Shown here piece by piece: positions 1 to 6,708 of a stretch of 9,050 bases of DNA. The position numbers and the translations under genes are program-made. The stretch spans positions 1 to 9,050 of the forward strand of contig DXOJ01000646.1 in NCBI GenBank assembly GCA_019412865.1. Direction: 5' to 3'. The number at the start of each line of letters is the position of its first letter. Positions within the stretch are counted from its first letter, which is position 1. The notes beneath the pieces are model-generated. The model saw nothing but the letters and a program-made list of their open reading frames with translations. It had not been told where the DNA came from and did not search any database. This DNA is from Bacteroides sp. (GTDB taxonomy: Bacteria > Bacteroidota > Bacteroidia > Bacteroidales > Bacteroidaceae).

Positions 1-1
1 G

Positions 2-934
2 TTCGAACGTATTGTCAATGCTTCGCGCAACCGTATTCAGAAGGCTGCCGAAGACGGATTCGTTATGGCCAATGGCAAACCGGTGAAGAGTAGCTACAAA
101 GTGAAACCGCTGGATGTCATTACGGTGATGATGGACCGTCCCCGTTATGAAAATGAAATTATTCCTGAAAATATTCCCCTTACTATCGTTTATGAAGACC
201 CTTATCTGATGGTTGTGAATAAACCGGCGGGATTGGTCGTGCATCCGGGACACGGAAACTATCACGGCACGCTGGTCAATGCGCTGGCTTGGCACATGAA
301 GGATATACCGGATTATGATGCCAATGACCCGCACGTGGGACTTGTTCATCGCATCGATAAAGATACTTCAGGCTTACTGGTGATTGCCAAGACACCGGAT
401 GCCAAAACAAATCTGGGAATTCAATTTTTTAATAAGACTACCAAACGCAAATATCGTGCTTTGGTGTGGGGTGTTGTGGAACAGGATGAAGGAACGATTG
501 TCGGTAATATTGCCCGTAATCCGAGAGACCGGATGCAAATGGCGGTGATGTCCGATCCGACAGTGGGCAAACATGCCGTTACACACTACCGCGTACTGGA
601 AAGATTGGGATACGTAACCCTTGTGGAATGTATACTTGAGACAGGACGTACTCATCAGATTCGTGTCCACATGAAACATATCGGTCATGTGCTGTTCAAT
701 GACGAACGCTATGGCGGTCATGAGATACTGAAAGGAACCCATTTTAGTAAATACAAACAGTTTGTAAATAATTGCTTTGACACTTGTCCCCGACAGGCTT
801 TGCATGCTATGACGTTGGGGTTTGTGCATCCCGTCACAGGTGAAGAGATGTATTTTACTTCCGAACTTCCGGATGACATGACCCGGCTTATCGAGAAGTG
901 GAGAGGCTATATAAGTAATAGAGAATTAGAATGA
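2..934 (+). CDS. rluD: RluD-type 23S rRNA pseudouridine synthase (5' end missing)
   Basis: The reading frame is open from base 2, so the gene begins upstream of the window; 310 residues are visible. The ATG at 65 is internal, because the residues before it (SRNRIQKAAEDGFV) continue an S4 RNA-binding domain that runs into KPVKSSYKVKPLD. The catalytic domain follows, with NKPAGLVVHPGHGN, then HRIDKDTSGLLV carrying the catalytic aspartate (codon 356-358), then GRTHQIRVH (from 644). These are the standard RluA/RluD-family motifs, and the VVHPG-GN form with an S4 domain fits RluD, which in E. coli modifies helix 69 of 23S rRNA (U1911, U1915, U1917). It acts in the cytoplasm during 50S assembly. 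Its stop overlaps the ddl start (ATGA), suggesting translational coupling. The family is certain; the exact target uridines are inferred. Confidence 0.93.
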   Translation, partial: FERIVNASRNRIQKAAEDGFVMANGKPVKSSYKVKPLDVITVMMDRPRYENEIIPENIPLTIVYEDPYLMVVNKPAGLVVHPGHGNYHGTLVNALAWHMKDIPDYDANDPHVGLVHRIDKDTSGLLVIAKTPDAKTNLGIQFFNKTTKRKYRALVWGVVEQDEGTIVGNIARNPRDRMQMAVMSDPTVGKHAVTHYRVLERLGYVTLVECILETGRTHQIRVHMKHIGHVLFNDERYGGHEILKGTHFSKYKQFVNNCFDTCPRQALHAMTLGFVHPVTGEEMYFTSELPDDMTRLIEKWRGYISNRELE

Positions 935-1905
935 AACGCAACATCGCTATCGTAGCAGGAGGAGATACCTCTGAAATCGTAGTTTCCCTGCGTAGCGCAC
1001 AGGGTATTTATTCCTTTATTGATAAGGAAAAGTATAATTTGTATATCGTGGAGATGGAAGGCCGTCGCTGGGAAGTACAATTACCGGACGGAAACAAAGT
1101 GCCGGTGGATAGAAACGACTTTAGTTTTACGAACGGAACGGAGAAGGTTGTGTTCGACTTTGCTTATATCACCATCCACGGTACGCCGGGTGAGGATGGC
1201 AGGCTGCAAGGCTATTTTGATATGATGCGTATTCCGTATTCCTGTTGTGGAGTGTTGGCGGCTGCCATTACTTATGACAAGTTTACCTGCAATCAATATC
1301 TGAAAGCTTTTGGAGTGCGCATTGCCGAATCATTGTTGTTGCGCCAGGGACAATCGGTTTCTGACGAGGAAGTAGTGGAAAAGATTGGCCTGCCTTGTTT
1401 TATCAAGCCTAGTCTGGGAGGTTCGAGTTTCGGAGTTACGAAAGTGAAGACAAAAGAACAAATACAACCGGCCATTGTTAAAGCTTTCGGAGAAGCGGAA
1501 GAGGTGATTGTTGAAGCGTTTATGGACGGAACGGAACTGACTTGCGGCTGTTATAAGACAAAAGAGAAGTCGGTCATCTTTCCACCTACGGAAGTAGTGA
1601 CGCACAATGAGTTCTTTGATTATGATGCTAAATATAATGGACAGGTAGATGAAATCACTCCTGCGCGTATCTCGGATGAATTGACCAAACGCGTACAGAT
1701 GCTGACTTCAGCTATCTATGATATATTAGGTTGTTCCGGCATTATCCGTGTAGATTACATTATAACTGCCGGTGAAAAACTGAATCTTCTCGAAGTAAAC
1801 ACTACTCCGGGAATGACTACTACCAGTTTTATTCCCCAGCAAGTGCGTGCAGCCGGACTGGATATAAAGGATGTGATGACTGATATTATTGAAAACAAGT
1901 TTTAA
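931..1905 (+). CDS. ddl: D-alanine--D-alanine ligase
   Basis: A 324-residue cytoplasmic ATP-grasp enzyme that joins two D-alanines using ATP, giving the dipeptide that MurF adds to the peptidoglycan precursor. Visible motifs are the N-terminal GGDTSE-VVS with the substrate-contacting glutamate E15, HGTPGEDG (83-90), the ATP-grasp segment KPSLGGSSFGV (159-169), the omega-loop motif EFFDYDAKY (227-235) and the metal-binding LLEVNTTPGMT (286-296). The omega-loop Lys-Tyr pair (K234, Y235) appears to match E. coli DdlB K215-Y216; the Tyr is the residue that is Phe in D-Ala-D-Lac ligases, so an ordinary D-Ala-D-Ala ligase is predicted. The ATG at 931 overlaps the rluD stop by 4 bp and gives the expected N-terminus. 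Its TAA stop is followed directly by, and merges with, the heptad repeat element. Length is normal for the family. Confidence 0.96.
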   Translation: MKRNIAIVAGGDTSEIVVSLRSAQGIYSFIDKEKYNLYIVEMEGRRWEVQLPDGNKVPVDRNDFSFTNGTEKVVFDFAYITIHGTPGEDGRLQGYFDMMRIPYSCCGVLAAAITYDKFTCNQYLKAFGVRIAESLLLRQGQSVSDEEVVEKIGLPCFIKPSLGGSSFGVTKVKTKEQIQPAIVKAFGEAEEVIVEAFMDGTELTCGCYKTKEKSVIFPPTEVVTHNEFFDYDAKYNGQVDEITPARISDELTKRVQMLTSAIYDILGCSGIIRVDYIITAGEKLNLLEVNTTPGMTTTSFIPQQVRAAGLDIKDVMTDIIENKF

Positions 1906-2005
1906 GTATTAAGTATCAAGTATAAAGTATTAACCATGCGGTTTGTACGCAGTCTAATACTTTATACTTATTACTTAATACTTGAGCACATAATACTTGA
2001 GACTT
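1904..2005. repeat. 7-bp (AAGTATN) tandem repeats forming a long inverted repeat
   Basis: The whole gap between ddl and the acyltransferase is built of heptads. The left arm (1904-1932) is AAGTATT, AAGTATC, AAGTATA, AAGTATT plus A. The right arm (1955-1983) is T plus AATACTT, TATACTT, ATTACTT, AATACTT. The arms are reverse complements over 29 bp with two mismatches. The 22-nt middle holds a smaller stem, TGCG (1937-1940) with CGCA (1948-1951). Two further units, AATACTT (1992-1998) and the degenerate GAGACTT (1999-2005), reach the next start codon. TAA occurs in all three plus frames (1903, 1910, 1923). In RNA this would be a long AU-rich hairpin between two cistrons; there is no U tract directly after it, so it does not look like an ordinary terminator. 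Function is unknown: RNA processing, coupling control, or a residue of repeat expansion are all possible. Confidence 0.9.
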
Positions 2006-3154
2006 ATGGATCTGACAGAGTTTAATGAAATTCGTCCTTACAATGATGAGGAACTTCCTCAAATCTTTGAGGAGCTGATTGCCGATCCGGCTTTTCAGAA
2101 AGCTGCTACCGGTGCTATACCGAACGTTCCATTTGAACTTCTGGCGCAAAAAATGCGTGCCTGTAAGACTAAGCTTGATTTTCAGGAGGCATTTTGTTAT
2201 GGCATTTTGTGGAAGATAGCGGCAGATCATACCGCCGGGCTGACACTGGATCATACCGCCATACCGGATAAAAGCAAAGCTTATACGTATATATCGAATC
2301 ATAGAGATATTATTCTTGATTCGGGCTTTCTCTCTATTTTGTTGATTGACCAGGGAATGGATACGGTAGAAATTGCGATTGGCGACAATTTGCTTATTTA
2401 TCCCTGGATTAAGAAACTGGTGCGTGTCAATAAATCATTTATTGTACAGCGGGCGTTGACCATGCGGCAAATGTTGGAATCTTCAGCGCGTATGTCCCGT
2501 TATATGCATTACACCATTTCAGAGAAGAATCAGTCTATTTGGATTGCGCAGCGTGAAGGACGTGCAAAAGATTCGAATGACCGTACACAAGACAGTGTAT
2601 TGAAAATGTTGGCAATGGGAGGTGAAGGCGATTTGATAGACCGCCTGATGGAAATGAATATTGCTCCGCTTGCTATTTCATACGAATATGATCCGTGTGA
2701 TTTTCTGAAAGCGCAAGAGTTTCAGCTGAAGAGAGACATCGAAGGATATAAAAAGACGACACAGGACGATTTGATTAATATGCAGACAGGTCTTTTCGGA
2801 TATAAAGGCAGGGTACATTTTCAGGTTGCTCCTTGTTTGAATGATGACTTGCAAGGCTTGGACCGTTCGTTGCCGAAACCGGATTTGTTTGCCCGTATTT
2901 CTGCCTGTCTTGATCGCCGCATCCATCGTAATTACCGGATATATCCGGGAAATTATGTGGCGTATGATTGGCTGAATGGCACAACGGAATTCGTGTCCAA
3001 TTACACGGAAGAAGAGAAACAGCAGTTTATGAACTATATTGAACAACAATTGGCAAAGATCAAGATTCCGAATAAGGATGAAGACTTTTTGCGTGAGAAG
3101 TTGTTATTAATGTATTCCAATCCGTTAGTTAATTATTTAGCAGCTTGCCGATGA
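2006..3154 (+). CDS. PlsC/PlsB-like glycerolipid acyltransferase
   Basis: A 382-residue protein with the layout of the glycerol-phosphate acyltransferase superfamily, expected to transfer an acyl chain to a glycerolipid or related acceptor at the inner membrane. Block I is SNHRDIILDS (97-106) with H99, block II is around GDNLLIYPWIKKLVRVNKSF (126-145), block III is IWIAQREGR (178-186) with the E-G-R of the usual FPEGTR motif, and block IV is IAPLAISYEY (219-228). Block I is unusual: the family pattern is H-x4-D, whereas here H99 is followed by D101 and by D105 (H-x5-D). About 150 residues after block IV have no motif I recognise. No strong membrane span is evident. The in-frame TAA at 1991 limits the start to TTG 1997 or ATG 2006; ATG is preferred. 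No Shine-Dalgarno is visible, because the upstream bases belong to the heptad element. The stop overlaps the next ATG (ATGA). The acyl acceptor cannot be told. Confidence 0.8.
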   Translation: MDLTEFNEIRPYNDEELPQIFEELIADPAFQKAATGAIPNVPFELLAQKMRACKTKLDFQEAFCYGILWKIAADHTAGLTLDHTAIPDKSKAYTYISNHRDIILDSGFLSILLIDQGMDTVEIAIGDNLLIYPWIKKLVRVNKSFIVQRALTMRQMLESSARMSRYMHYTISEKNQSIWIAQREGRAKDSNDRTQDSVLKMLAMGGEGDLIDRLMEMNIAPLAISYEYDPCDFLKAQEFQLKRDIEGYKKTTQDDLINMQTGLFGYKGRVHFQVAPCLNDDLQGLDRSLPKPDLFARISACLDRRIHRNYRIYPGNYVAYDWLNGTTEFVSNYTEEEKQQFMNYIEQQLAKIKIPNKDEDFLREKLLLMYSNPLVNYLAACR

Positions 3155-3852
3155 AAAGAAGAAAATTACATGTTGTTTGGTTGTGGGGATTGCTTTTCCT
3201 GATGACTGCCTGTGGAGATGATGACTATTATTATCCTTCGGTGAAACTGGAATTTGTGACTGTAGAGGCCGGAGAAGACGGTCGCATACAAACGCTTATT
3301 CCTGATAAGGGAGAAGTCTTGACTGTTTCGGAAGACCGTACGGGTTCTACTATCTCTCCAAACACTTCCAGACGTGTAATGAGTAACTATGAGGTGCTTT
3401 CCGGTGAGAACACTGCTACTATATATTCTTTGCAATCGCTCATAACGCCGGTACCTAAACCGGAAGATGATCCGGTTTACAAGGACGGTATAAAGCTAGA
3501 TCCGGTAGAGATGGTCAGTATCTGGCTTGGAAGGGATTATCTGAATATGATTTTGAATCTCAAGGTCAGTACGGGCAAGGGACATGTTTTCGGTATAGTG
3601 GAAGATGTGTCCGAACTTAAAACAAATGGCATTGTGAATATGTTGTTATACCATGATGCGAACAGTGATGGAGAATACTATAATCGGCGTGCTTACATTT
3701 CTGTTCCTTTGGCGCAATATATAGATGAAGAGAATCCGGGTCGGGCGATAAAGGTAAAGTTTAAATATTATACGTACGATAAGGATGGTTCTCCGATAGA
3801 ATCTGATAAGTACTGTGATCCTGGGTTTGACTATACTCCGGGACAGAATTGA
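3151..3852 (+). CDS. NigD-like lipoprotein, probably outer-membrane anchored
   Basis: A 233-residue lipoprotein precursor. It has a basic start (MKRRK), a hydrophobic segment and a lipobox ending in C21 (LMTAC). The residues after the cysteine are GDDDYYY. An acidic run just after the lipidated cysteine resembles the Bacteroidota export signal that sends lipoproteins to the cell surface (an SDDDD-like form is described for B. fragilis), so surface exposure is inferred. The body is rich in beta-type sequence (IQTLIPDKGEVLTVS, RRVMSNYEVL, DYLNMILNLKVS) and resembles the NigD-like family, named after a gene of the Prevotella nigrescens nigrescin cluster; the role of family members is not settled. 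The ATG at 3151 overlaps the acyltransferase stop; a TTG at 3145 would add only two residues and is less likely. The rhodanese lipoprotein follows after 14 bp, and the two are probably expressed together. Family assignment is from memory of its pattern. Confidence 0.75.
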   Translation: MKRRKLHVVWLWGLLFLMTACGDDDYYYPSVKLEFVTVEAGEDGRIQTLIPDKGEVLTVSEDRTGSTISPNTSRRVMSNYEVLSGENTATIYSLQSLITPVPKPEDDPVYKDGIKLDPVEMVSIWLGRDYLNMILNLKVSTGKGHVFGIVEDVSELKTNGIVNMLLYHDANSDGEYYNRRAYISVPLAQYIDEENPGRAIKVKFKYYTYDKDGSPIESDKYCDPGFDYTPGQN

Positions 3853-3866
3853 ATAATGGAGTGTAT

Positions 3867-4259
3867 ATGTTTAAATTGAATCAATTAATCGTGGGAATAT
3901 TTTTATTTCTCTCTTCCCTTTTCTCTTGTCAGCAGAAAGGGGATTTTCAATCAATGAATGTAGAGGAGTTTGATTCTCTTATTCAGAATGAGGATATACA
4001 ACGTCTGGATGTTCGCACGCTTGCGGAATATTCGGAGGGGCATATCACGAAGACGATCAACATCAATGTGATGGATGACTCTTTTGCTTCAATGGCTGAT
4101 TCTTTGTTGCAAAAAGACAAATCGGTGGCTGTATATTGCCGCAGTGGAAAACGAAGCAAGAAGGCTGCGGCAATTTTGAGCGAGAAGGGATATAAAGTCT
4201 TTGAGCTTGATAAGGGATTTAATTCCTGGGAGGAAGCAGGTAAAGAAATAGAAAAATAA
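3867..4259 (+). CDS. Small rhodanese-domain lipoprotein
   Basis: A 130-residue single-domain rhodanese with a lipoprotein signal: MFKLNQ, a hydrophobic stretch, then LFSC with C21 as the likely lipidated residue. The domain shows LDVRTLAEYSEGHI (47-60), the conserved DVR and E--GHI elements, and the active loop CRSGKRS (91-97) with the persulfide-carrying C91, followed by AA-IL-EKGY and the L--GF--W ending. Rhodaneses move sulfane sulfur from donors such as thiosulfate; a lipid-anchored form would act in the periplasm or at the outer membrane, and its acceptor is unknown. The start is ATG 3867, supported by GGAG at 3858-3861 with 5 nt spacing. A TTG at 3849 would put extra polar residues ahead of the signal peptide and is not favoured. 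It is the last gene of the plus-strand run, and its stop codon lies inside the terminator stem. Confidence 0.9.
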   Translation: MFKLNQLIVGIFLFLSSLFSCQQKGDFQSMNVEEFDSLIQNEDIQRLDVRTLAEYSEGHITKTININVMDDSFASMADSLLQKDKSVAVYCRSGKRSKKAAAILSEKGYKVFELDKGFNSWEEAGKEIEK

Positions 4260-4287
4260 AGTGCTGATTTATCAGCACTTTATTTTT
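4252..4287. terminator. Bidirectional hairpin terminator between convergent genes
   Basis: A perfect 16-bp stem: AAAAATAAAGTGCTGA (4252-4267) pairs with TCAGCACTTTATTTTT (4272-4287) around the 4-nt loop TTTA. The GC-containing core (GTGCTGA) is flanked by A runs on one side and T runs on the other, so it can stop transcription on both strands. It sits between the ends of the rhodanese gene (plus) and argF' (minus), and its left arm contains the rhodanese stop codon (4257-4259). Confidence 0.93.
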
Positions 4288-4292
4288 TGGGG

Positions 4293-5249
4293 TTATTTTA
4301 GTCCTTCCAATAATCTTTTCAGAACGACAGTTGCCGAGATTTCACGGTTGGCAGCTTCCGGAATCACAATAGATTGCGGACTTTCAATGACATCGTCTGT
4401 CACAATCATATTTCTACGAACCGGAAGACAATGCATGAAATAAGCATTGTTGGTAACTGCCATTTGGCGGTCGCTGACAGTCCAATCACGATCTTTGCTT
4501 AATATCTGTCCATAGTTGTCGCCAGAATAAGCAGCCCAGTTCTTGGCATATATGAAGTCGGCTCCTTCGAAAGCCTTCATCTGGTCATATTCTACTTTTG
4601 CATTACCTACAAATTGCGGATCAAGCTCATAACCTTCAGGATGAGTGATGACAAATTCGTAATCCGTTGCATTCATCCATTCGGCAAAGGAATTAGGAAC
4701 AGCCTGTGGCAATGGACGTGGATGCGGAGCCCAGGTCATAACTACTTTGGGACGTGCTGTTTTCTTGTATTCCTCGATGGTAATCAGGTCGGCAAAGCTC
4801 TGCAATGGGTGGCGTGTTGCCGCTTCCATCGAAAAGACAGGACGTCCGGAGTATTGGATGAATTGATTGATAATAGTTTCCTGATAGTCAAAGTCACGGT
4901 CTTCAAAACGGGCAAAAGAGCGTACTCCAATGATATCACAATAGCATCCCATAACCGGAATGGCTTCTAATATATGTTCCGGTTTATCACCATCCATAAT
5001 TACGCCACGTTCAGTTTCCAATTTCCATGCACCTTGATTGATATCCAGTACCATTACATTCATTCCCAAATTGATGGCAGCTTTCTGTGTGCTGAGGCGG
5101 GTACGTAAACTAGAGTTGAAGAAGATCATCATTAAAGTCTTGTTTCGTCCCAGTTCTACATATTTGAAGCGCTCTTTTTTGATTTCGAATGCTTCTGCAA
5201 GGGCTGATTTTAAATCGCCAATGTCCTGTACACAAGTAAATTTCTTCAT
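4293..5249 (-). CDS. argF': N-succinyl-L-ornithine carbamoyltransferase
   Basis: A 318-residue transcarbamylase of arginine synthesis in the cytoplasm. It moves the carbamoyl group of carbamoyl phosphate to N-succinylornithine, the route used by Bacteroides in place of free ornithine. Seen in the sequence: the carbamoyl-phosphate loop SSLRTR (46-51), HPLQSFADL (147-155), and HCLPVRR (273-279). Residue 90 is proline (GDKPEH). Work on this family showed that Pro at this place in the B. fragilis enzyme, against Glu in the Xanthomonas enzyme, decides between succinyl- and acetyl-ornithine; the numbering here matches the B. fragilis protein directly, so succinylornithine is the predicted substrate. 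Automatic annotation may label it N-acetylornithine carbamoyltransferase. It is downstream of proA by 33 bp, with no promoter seen in the gap, and is probably co-transcribed with it. ATG at 5249 gives a normal N-terminus. Confidence 0.93.
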   Translation of the reverse strand: MKKFTCVQDIGDLKSALAEAFEIKKERFKYVELGRNKTLMMIFFNSSLRTRLSTQKAAINLGMNVMVLDINQGAWKLETERGVIMDGDKPEHILEAIPVMGCYCDIIGVRSFARFEDRDFDYQETIINQFIQYSGRPVFSMEAATRHPLQSFADLITIEEYKKTARPKVVMTWAPHPRPLPQAVPNSFAEWMNATDYEFVITHPEGYELDPQFVGNAKVEYDQMKAFEGADFIYAKNWAAYSGDNYGQILSKDRDWTVSDRQMAVTNNAYFMHCLPVRRNMIVTDDVIESPQSIVIPEAANREISATVVLKRLLEGLK

Positions 5250-5254
5250 ATCAT

Positions 5255-5289
5255 TTATTTTTTAATTCTTAATTCTCAATTTTCAATTT
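5255..5289 (-). repeat. 7-bp A/T-rich tandem repeats across the proA stop codon
   Basis: Read on the minus strand, the units are AAATTGA (5289-5283), AAATTGA (5282-5276), GAATTAA (5275-5269), GAATTAA (5268-5262) and a worn AAAATAA (5261-5255). The tract ends five bases before the argF' start codon. The last three bases of the first unit are the proA stop codon (TGA). Because the period is 7, the stop in each of the first three units falls in a different reading frame (5285, 5278, 5271), so all frames are closed. Unlike the ddl/acyltransferase element there is no inverted arm. The tract fills almost the whole proA-argF' gap. Confidence 0.85.
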
Positions 5290-6539
5290 CTTCTCGTTTG
5301 TCCATCTCCTTCAATGACCCATCTGTAAGAAGTGATTTCCTCCAGTCCCATCGGACCGCGTGCGTGTAGCTTTTGCGTGCTGATTCCGATTTCGGCTCCT
5401 AATCCGAATTGTGCCCCGTCAGTGAAAGCGGTAGACACATTGGTGTATACGCAAGCTGCGTCCACGATTCTGGTGAATAAAGCTGCACGTTCCCCGTTCT
5501 CGGTAACAATACACTCGCTATGTTTAGAACTGTTTTCCTGAATATGTCCTAAGGCATCTTCGAAGCTCTTTACAGTCTTGACAGCCATTTTATAATCCAG
5601 AAACTCCGTGCCGAAGCTTTCTGCTTTTGCATGTTCCAAGAGCTCGGCAGGATAGCGGCCTTCCAATGCCTGGTAAGCTTGCGGATCAGCATAAATAATG
5701 ACATGGCTGTCTTTTAGTTTCTCGCAAAGCAGAGGGAGGTCGGCCAGTCTCTTCTCATGTATAATGGTGCAGTCCAATGCATTACATACGCTAACTCTAC
5801 GTGTCTTAGCATTATGAATAATGTTTGCTCCCTTGTTTGTATCCCCAAATTCATCGAAGTAAGTGTGACAGATACCTGCCCCTGTTTCAATGACAGGAAT
5901 CCTTGCATTCTCGCGTACGAAATGAATAAGACTGCTGCTGCCTCTGGGGATAATCAAGTCTACGTAGCCCACAGCATTCAGTAACGCTGCCGTAGCCTCT
6001 CTATCAGCCGGAAGTAATTCTACAATGTGCGGATTGATTTTGAACTTCTTCAATACTTTGTGAATCACACAGATGATGGCCCGGTTGGAACAATCGGCGT
6101 CACTTCCTCCTTTCAATATGCAGGCATTTCCGCTCTTCAGACAAAGGGAGAAAACATCAAAGCTAACATTAGGGCGCGCTTCATAAATGATTCCTATGAC
6201 TCCGAAAGGAACGCTGACTTTCGTCAGCTTCATTCCATTGGGACGAACACTCTCTTTCAACACTTTACCCAAAGGAGAGGGGAGTGTTGCTACATTGCGT
6301 GTATCTGCGGCAATACCTTTCAAACGTTCTTCCGTCAGTTTCAACCGATCGTACTTCGGATCATTTTTGTCCATCCGTGCGAGGTCTTTTTCGTTCTCTG
6401 AAAGAATGAAAGGTGTTTCTGCAATTGCTGCGTCAGCTACTGCATTTAAAATCTGATTGATGACATCATCATTCAGCAGGGCTAATTCCCGACTTGCTAC
6501 TTGTACAGCGGCAAAGGTCTCGTTTAAATTTGTAGTCAT
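5283..6539 (-). CDS. proA: Glutamate-5-semialdehyde dehydrogenase (gamma-glutamyl phosphate reductase)
   Basis: A 418-residue NADPH-dependent enzyme of the aldehyde dehydrogenase superfamily that reduces gamma-glutamyl phosphate to glutamate-5-semialdehyde, the second step of proline synthesis, in the cytoplasm. Motifs include [16 protein letters not shown] (110-125), [14 protein letters not shown] (135-148), IPRGS (197-201), the segment [11 protein letters not shown] (246-256) with the likely catalytic C252, HSECIV (340-345) and the C-terminal [11 protein letters not shown] (394-405). Length is typical. The start at 6539 has a clear Shine-Dalgarno (AAAAGGAG) three bases upstream. A -7 box lies about 40 bp above the start codon. 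The gene leads a two-gene unit with argF'. proB (glutamate 5-kinase), which makes the unstable substrate and is commonly beside proA, is not found in the visible upstream 2.5 kb, so it must lie elsewhere. The stop codon is embedded in the heptad tract. Confidence 0.96.
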   Translation of the reverse strand: MTTNLNETFAAVQVASRELALLNDDVINQILNAVADAAIAETPFILSENEKDLARMDKNDPKYDRLKLTEERLKGIAADTRNVATLPSPLGKVLKESVRPNGMKLTKVSVPFGVIGIIYEARPNVSFDVFSLCLKSGNACILKGGSDADCSNRAIICVIHKVLKKFKINPHIVELLPADREATAALLNAVGYVDLIIPRGSSSLIHFVRENARIPVIETGAGICHTYFDEFGDTNKGANIIHNAKTRRVSVCNALDCTIIHEKRLADLPLLCEKLKDSHVIIYADPQAYQALEGRYPAELLEHAKAESFGTEFLDYKMAVKTVKSFEDALGHIQENSSKHSECIVTENGERAALFTRIVDAACVYTNVSTAFTDGAQFGLGAEIGISTQKLHARGPMGLEEITSYRWVIEGDGQTRRN

Positions 6540-6542
6540 TTG

Positions 6543-6550
6543 CTCCTTTT
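6543..6550 (-). promoter_or_regulatory. Ribosome binding site of proA
   Basis: The minus strand reads AAAAGGAG, then CAA and the ATG of proA. This is a good match to the end of Bacteroidota 16S rRNA, although the 3-nt gap is short. Most other genes in the window lack such a site, so it stands out and fixes the proA start. Confidence 0.7.
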
Positions 6551-6577
6551 TTGCATTAAATGGAAAGATAAACTATG

Positions 6578-6585
6578 CAAATATA
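6578..6585 (-). promoter_or_regulatory. Probable -7 box of the proA-argF' promoter
   Basis: The minus strand reads TATATTTG, an exact match to the Bacteroides -7 consensus TAnnTTTG, about 40 bp before the proA start codon. No TTTG is found 19-21 bp upstream, so the -33 element is missing or poor. The spacer instead holds a 9-bp direct repeat, GTGAATGAT then GTGAATAAA (plus strand, from 6586 and 6595). A weak -33 could mean dependence on an activator, or simply a weak promoter. Confidence 0.6.
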
Positions 6586-6672
6586 GTGAATGATGTGAAT
6601 AAAACTTGTTGAAAATAGAAATAAATGTCCCTCTTTACTTATTCACTGGGTTTTTTACAAGCTTAATACTAA

Positions 6673-6708
6673 AAAAATACGAGACTCAATTCTGAATCTC
6701 GTATTTTT
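6673..6708. terminator. Hairpin terminator after the lipoprotein pair
   Basis: A 15-bp stem, AAAAATACGAGACTC (6673-6687) with GAATCTCGTATTTTT (6694-6708), loop AATTCT, with one imperfect (wobble-type) pair. It has A runs on the left and T runs on the right, so it works on both strands. On the minus strand it lies about 57 bp after the end of the 6766-7812 gene and separates the lipoprotein unit from proA. Confidence 0.9.

Noticed and set aside
374..829. 151-codon open frame on the minus strand
   Set aside because: It lies wholly antisense to the conserved catalytic domain of the pseudouridine synthase, and its translation shows no domain pattern.
1609..1635. EFFDYDAKY in Ddl as a possible Tyr-to-Phe change giving D-Ala-D-Lac (vancomycin-resistance type) specificity
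   Set aside because: The specificity residue is, as I recall, the Tyr after Lys in the omega loop (E. coli K215-Y216). That pair is intact here (K234-Y235), and the Phe is at another position.
1942..1983. Internal promoter for the acyltransferase (TTTG at 1942-1945)
   Set aside because: No TAnnTTTG box is found at 19-21 bp spacing; the nearby TATACTTA is part of the heptad repeats and fits poorly.
1904..2005. Short repeats considered as a CRISPR-like array
   Set aside because: The units are only 7 bp, adjacent without unique spacers, and arranged as opposite arms of a hairpin; no cas genes are near.
1916..2302. 128-codon minus-strand frame covering the heptad element and the acyltransferase start
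   Set aside because: It is antisense to the real N-terminus of the acyltransferase, and its end is translated repeat sequence.
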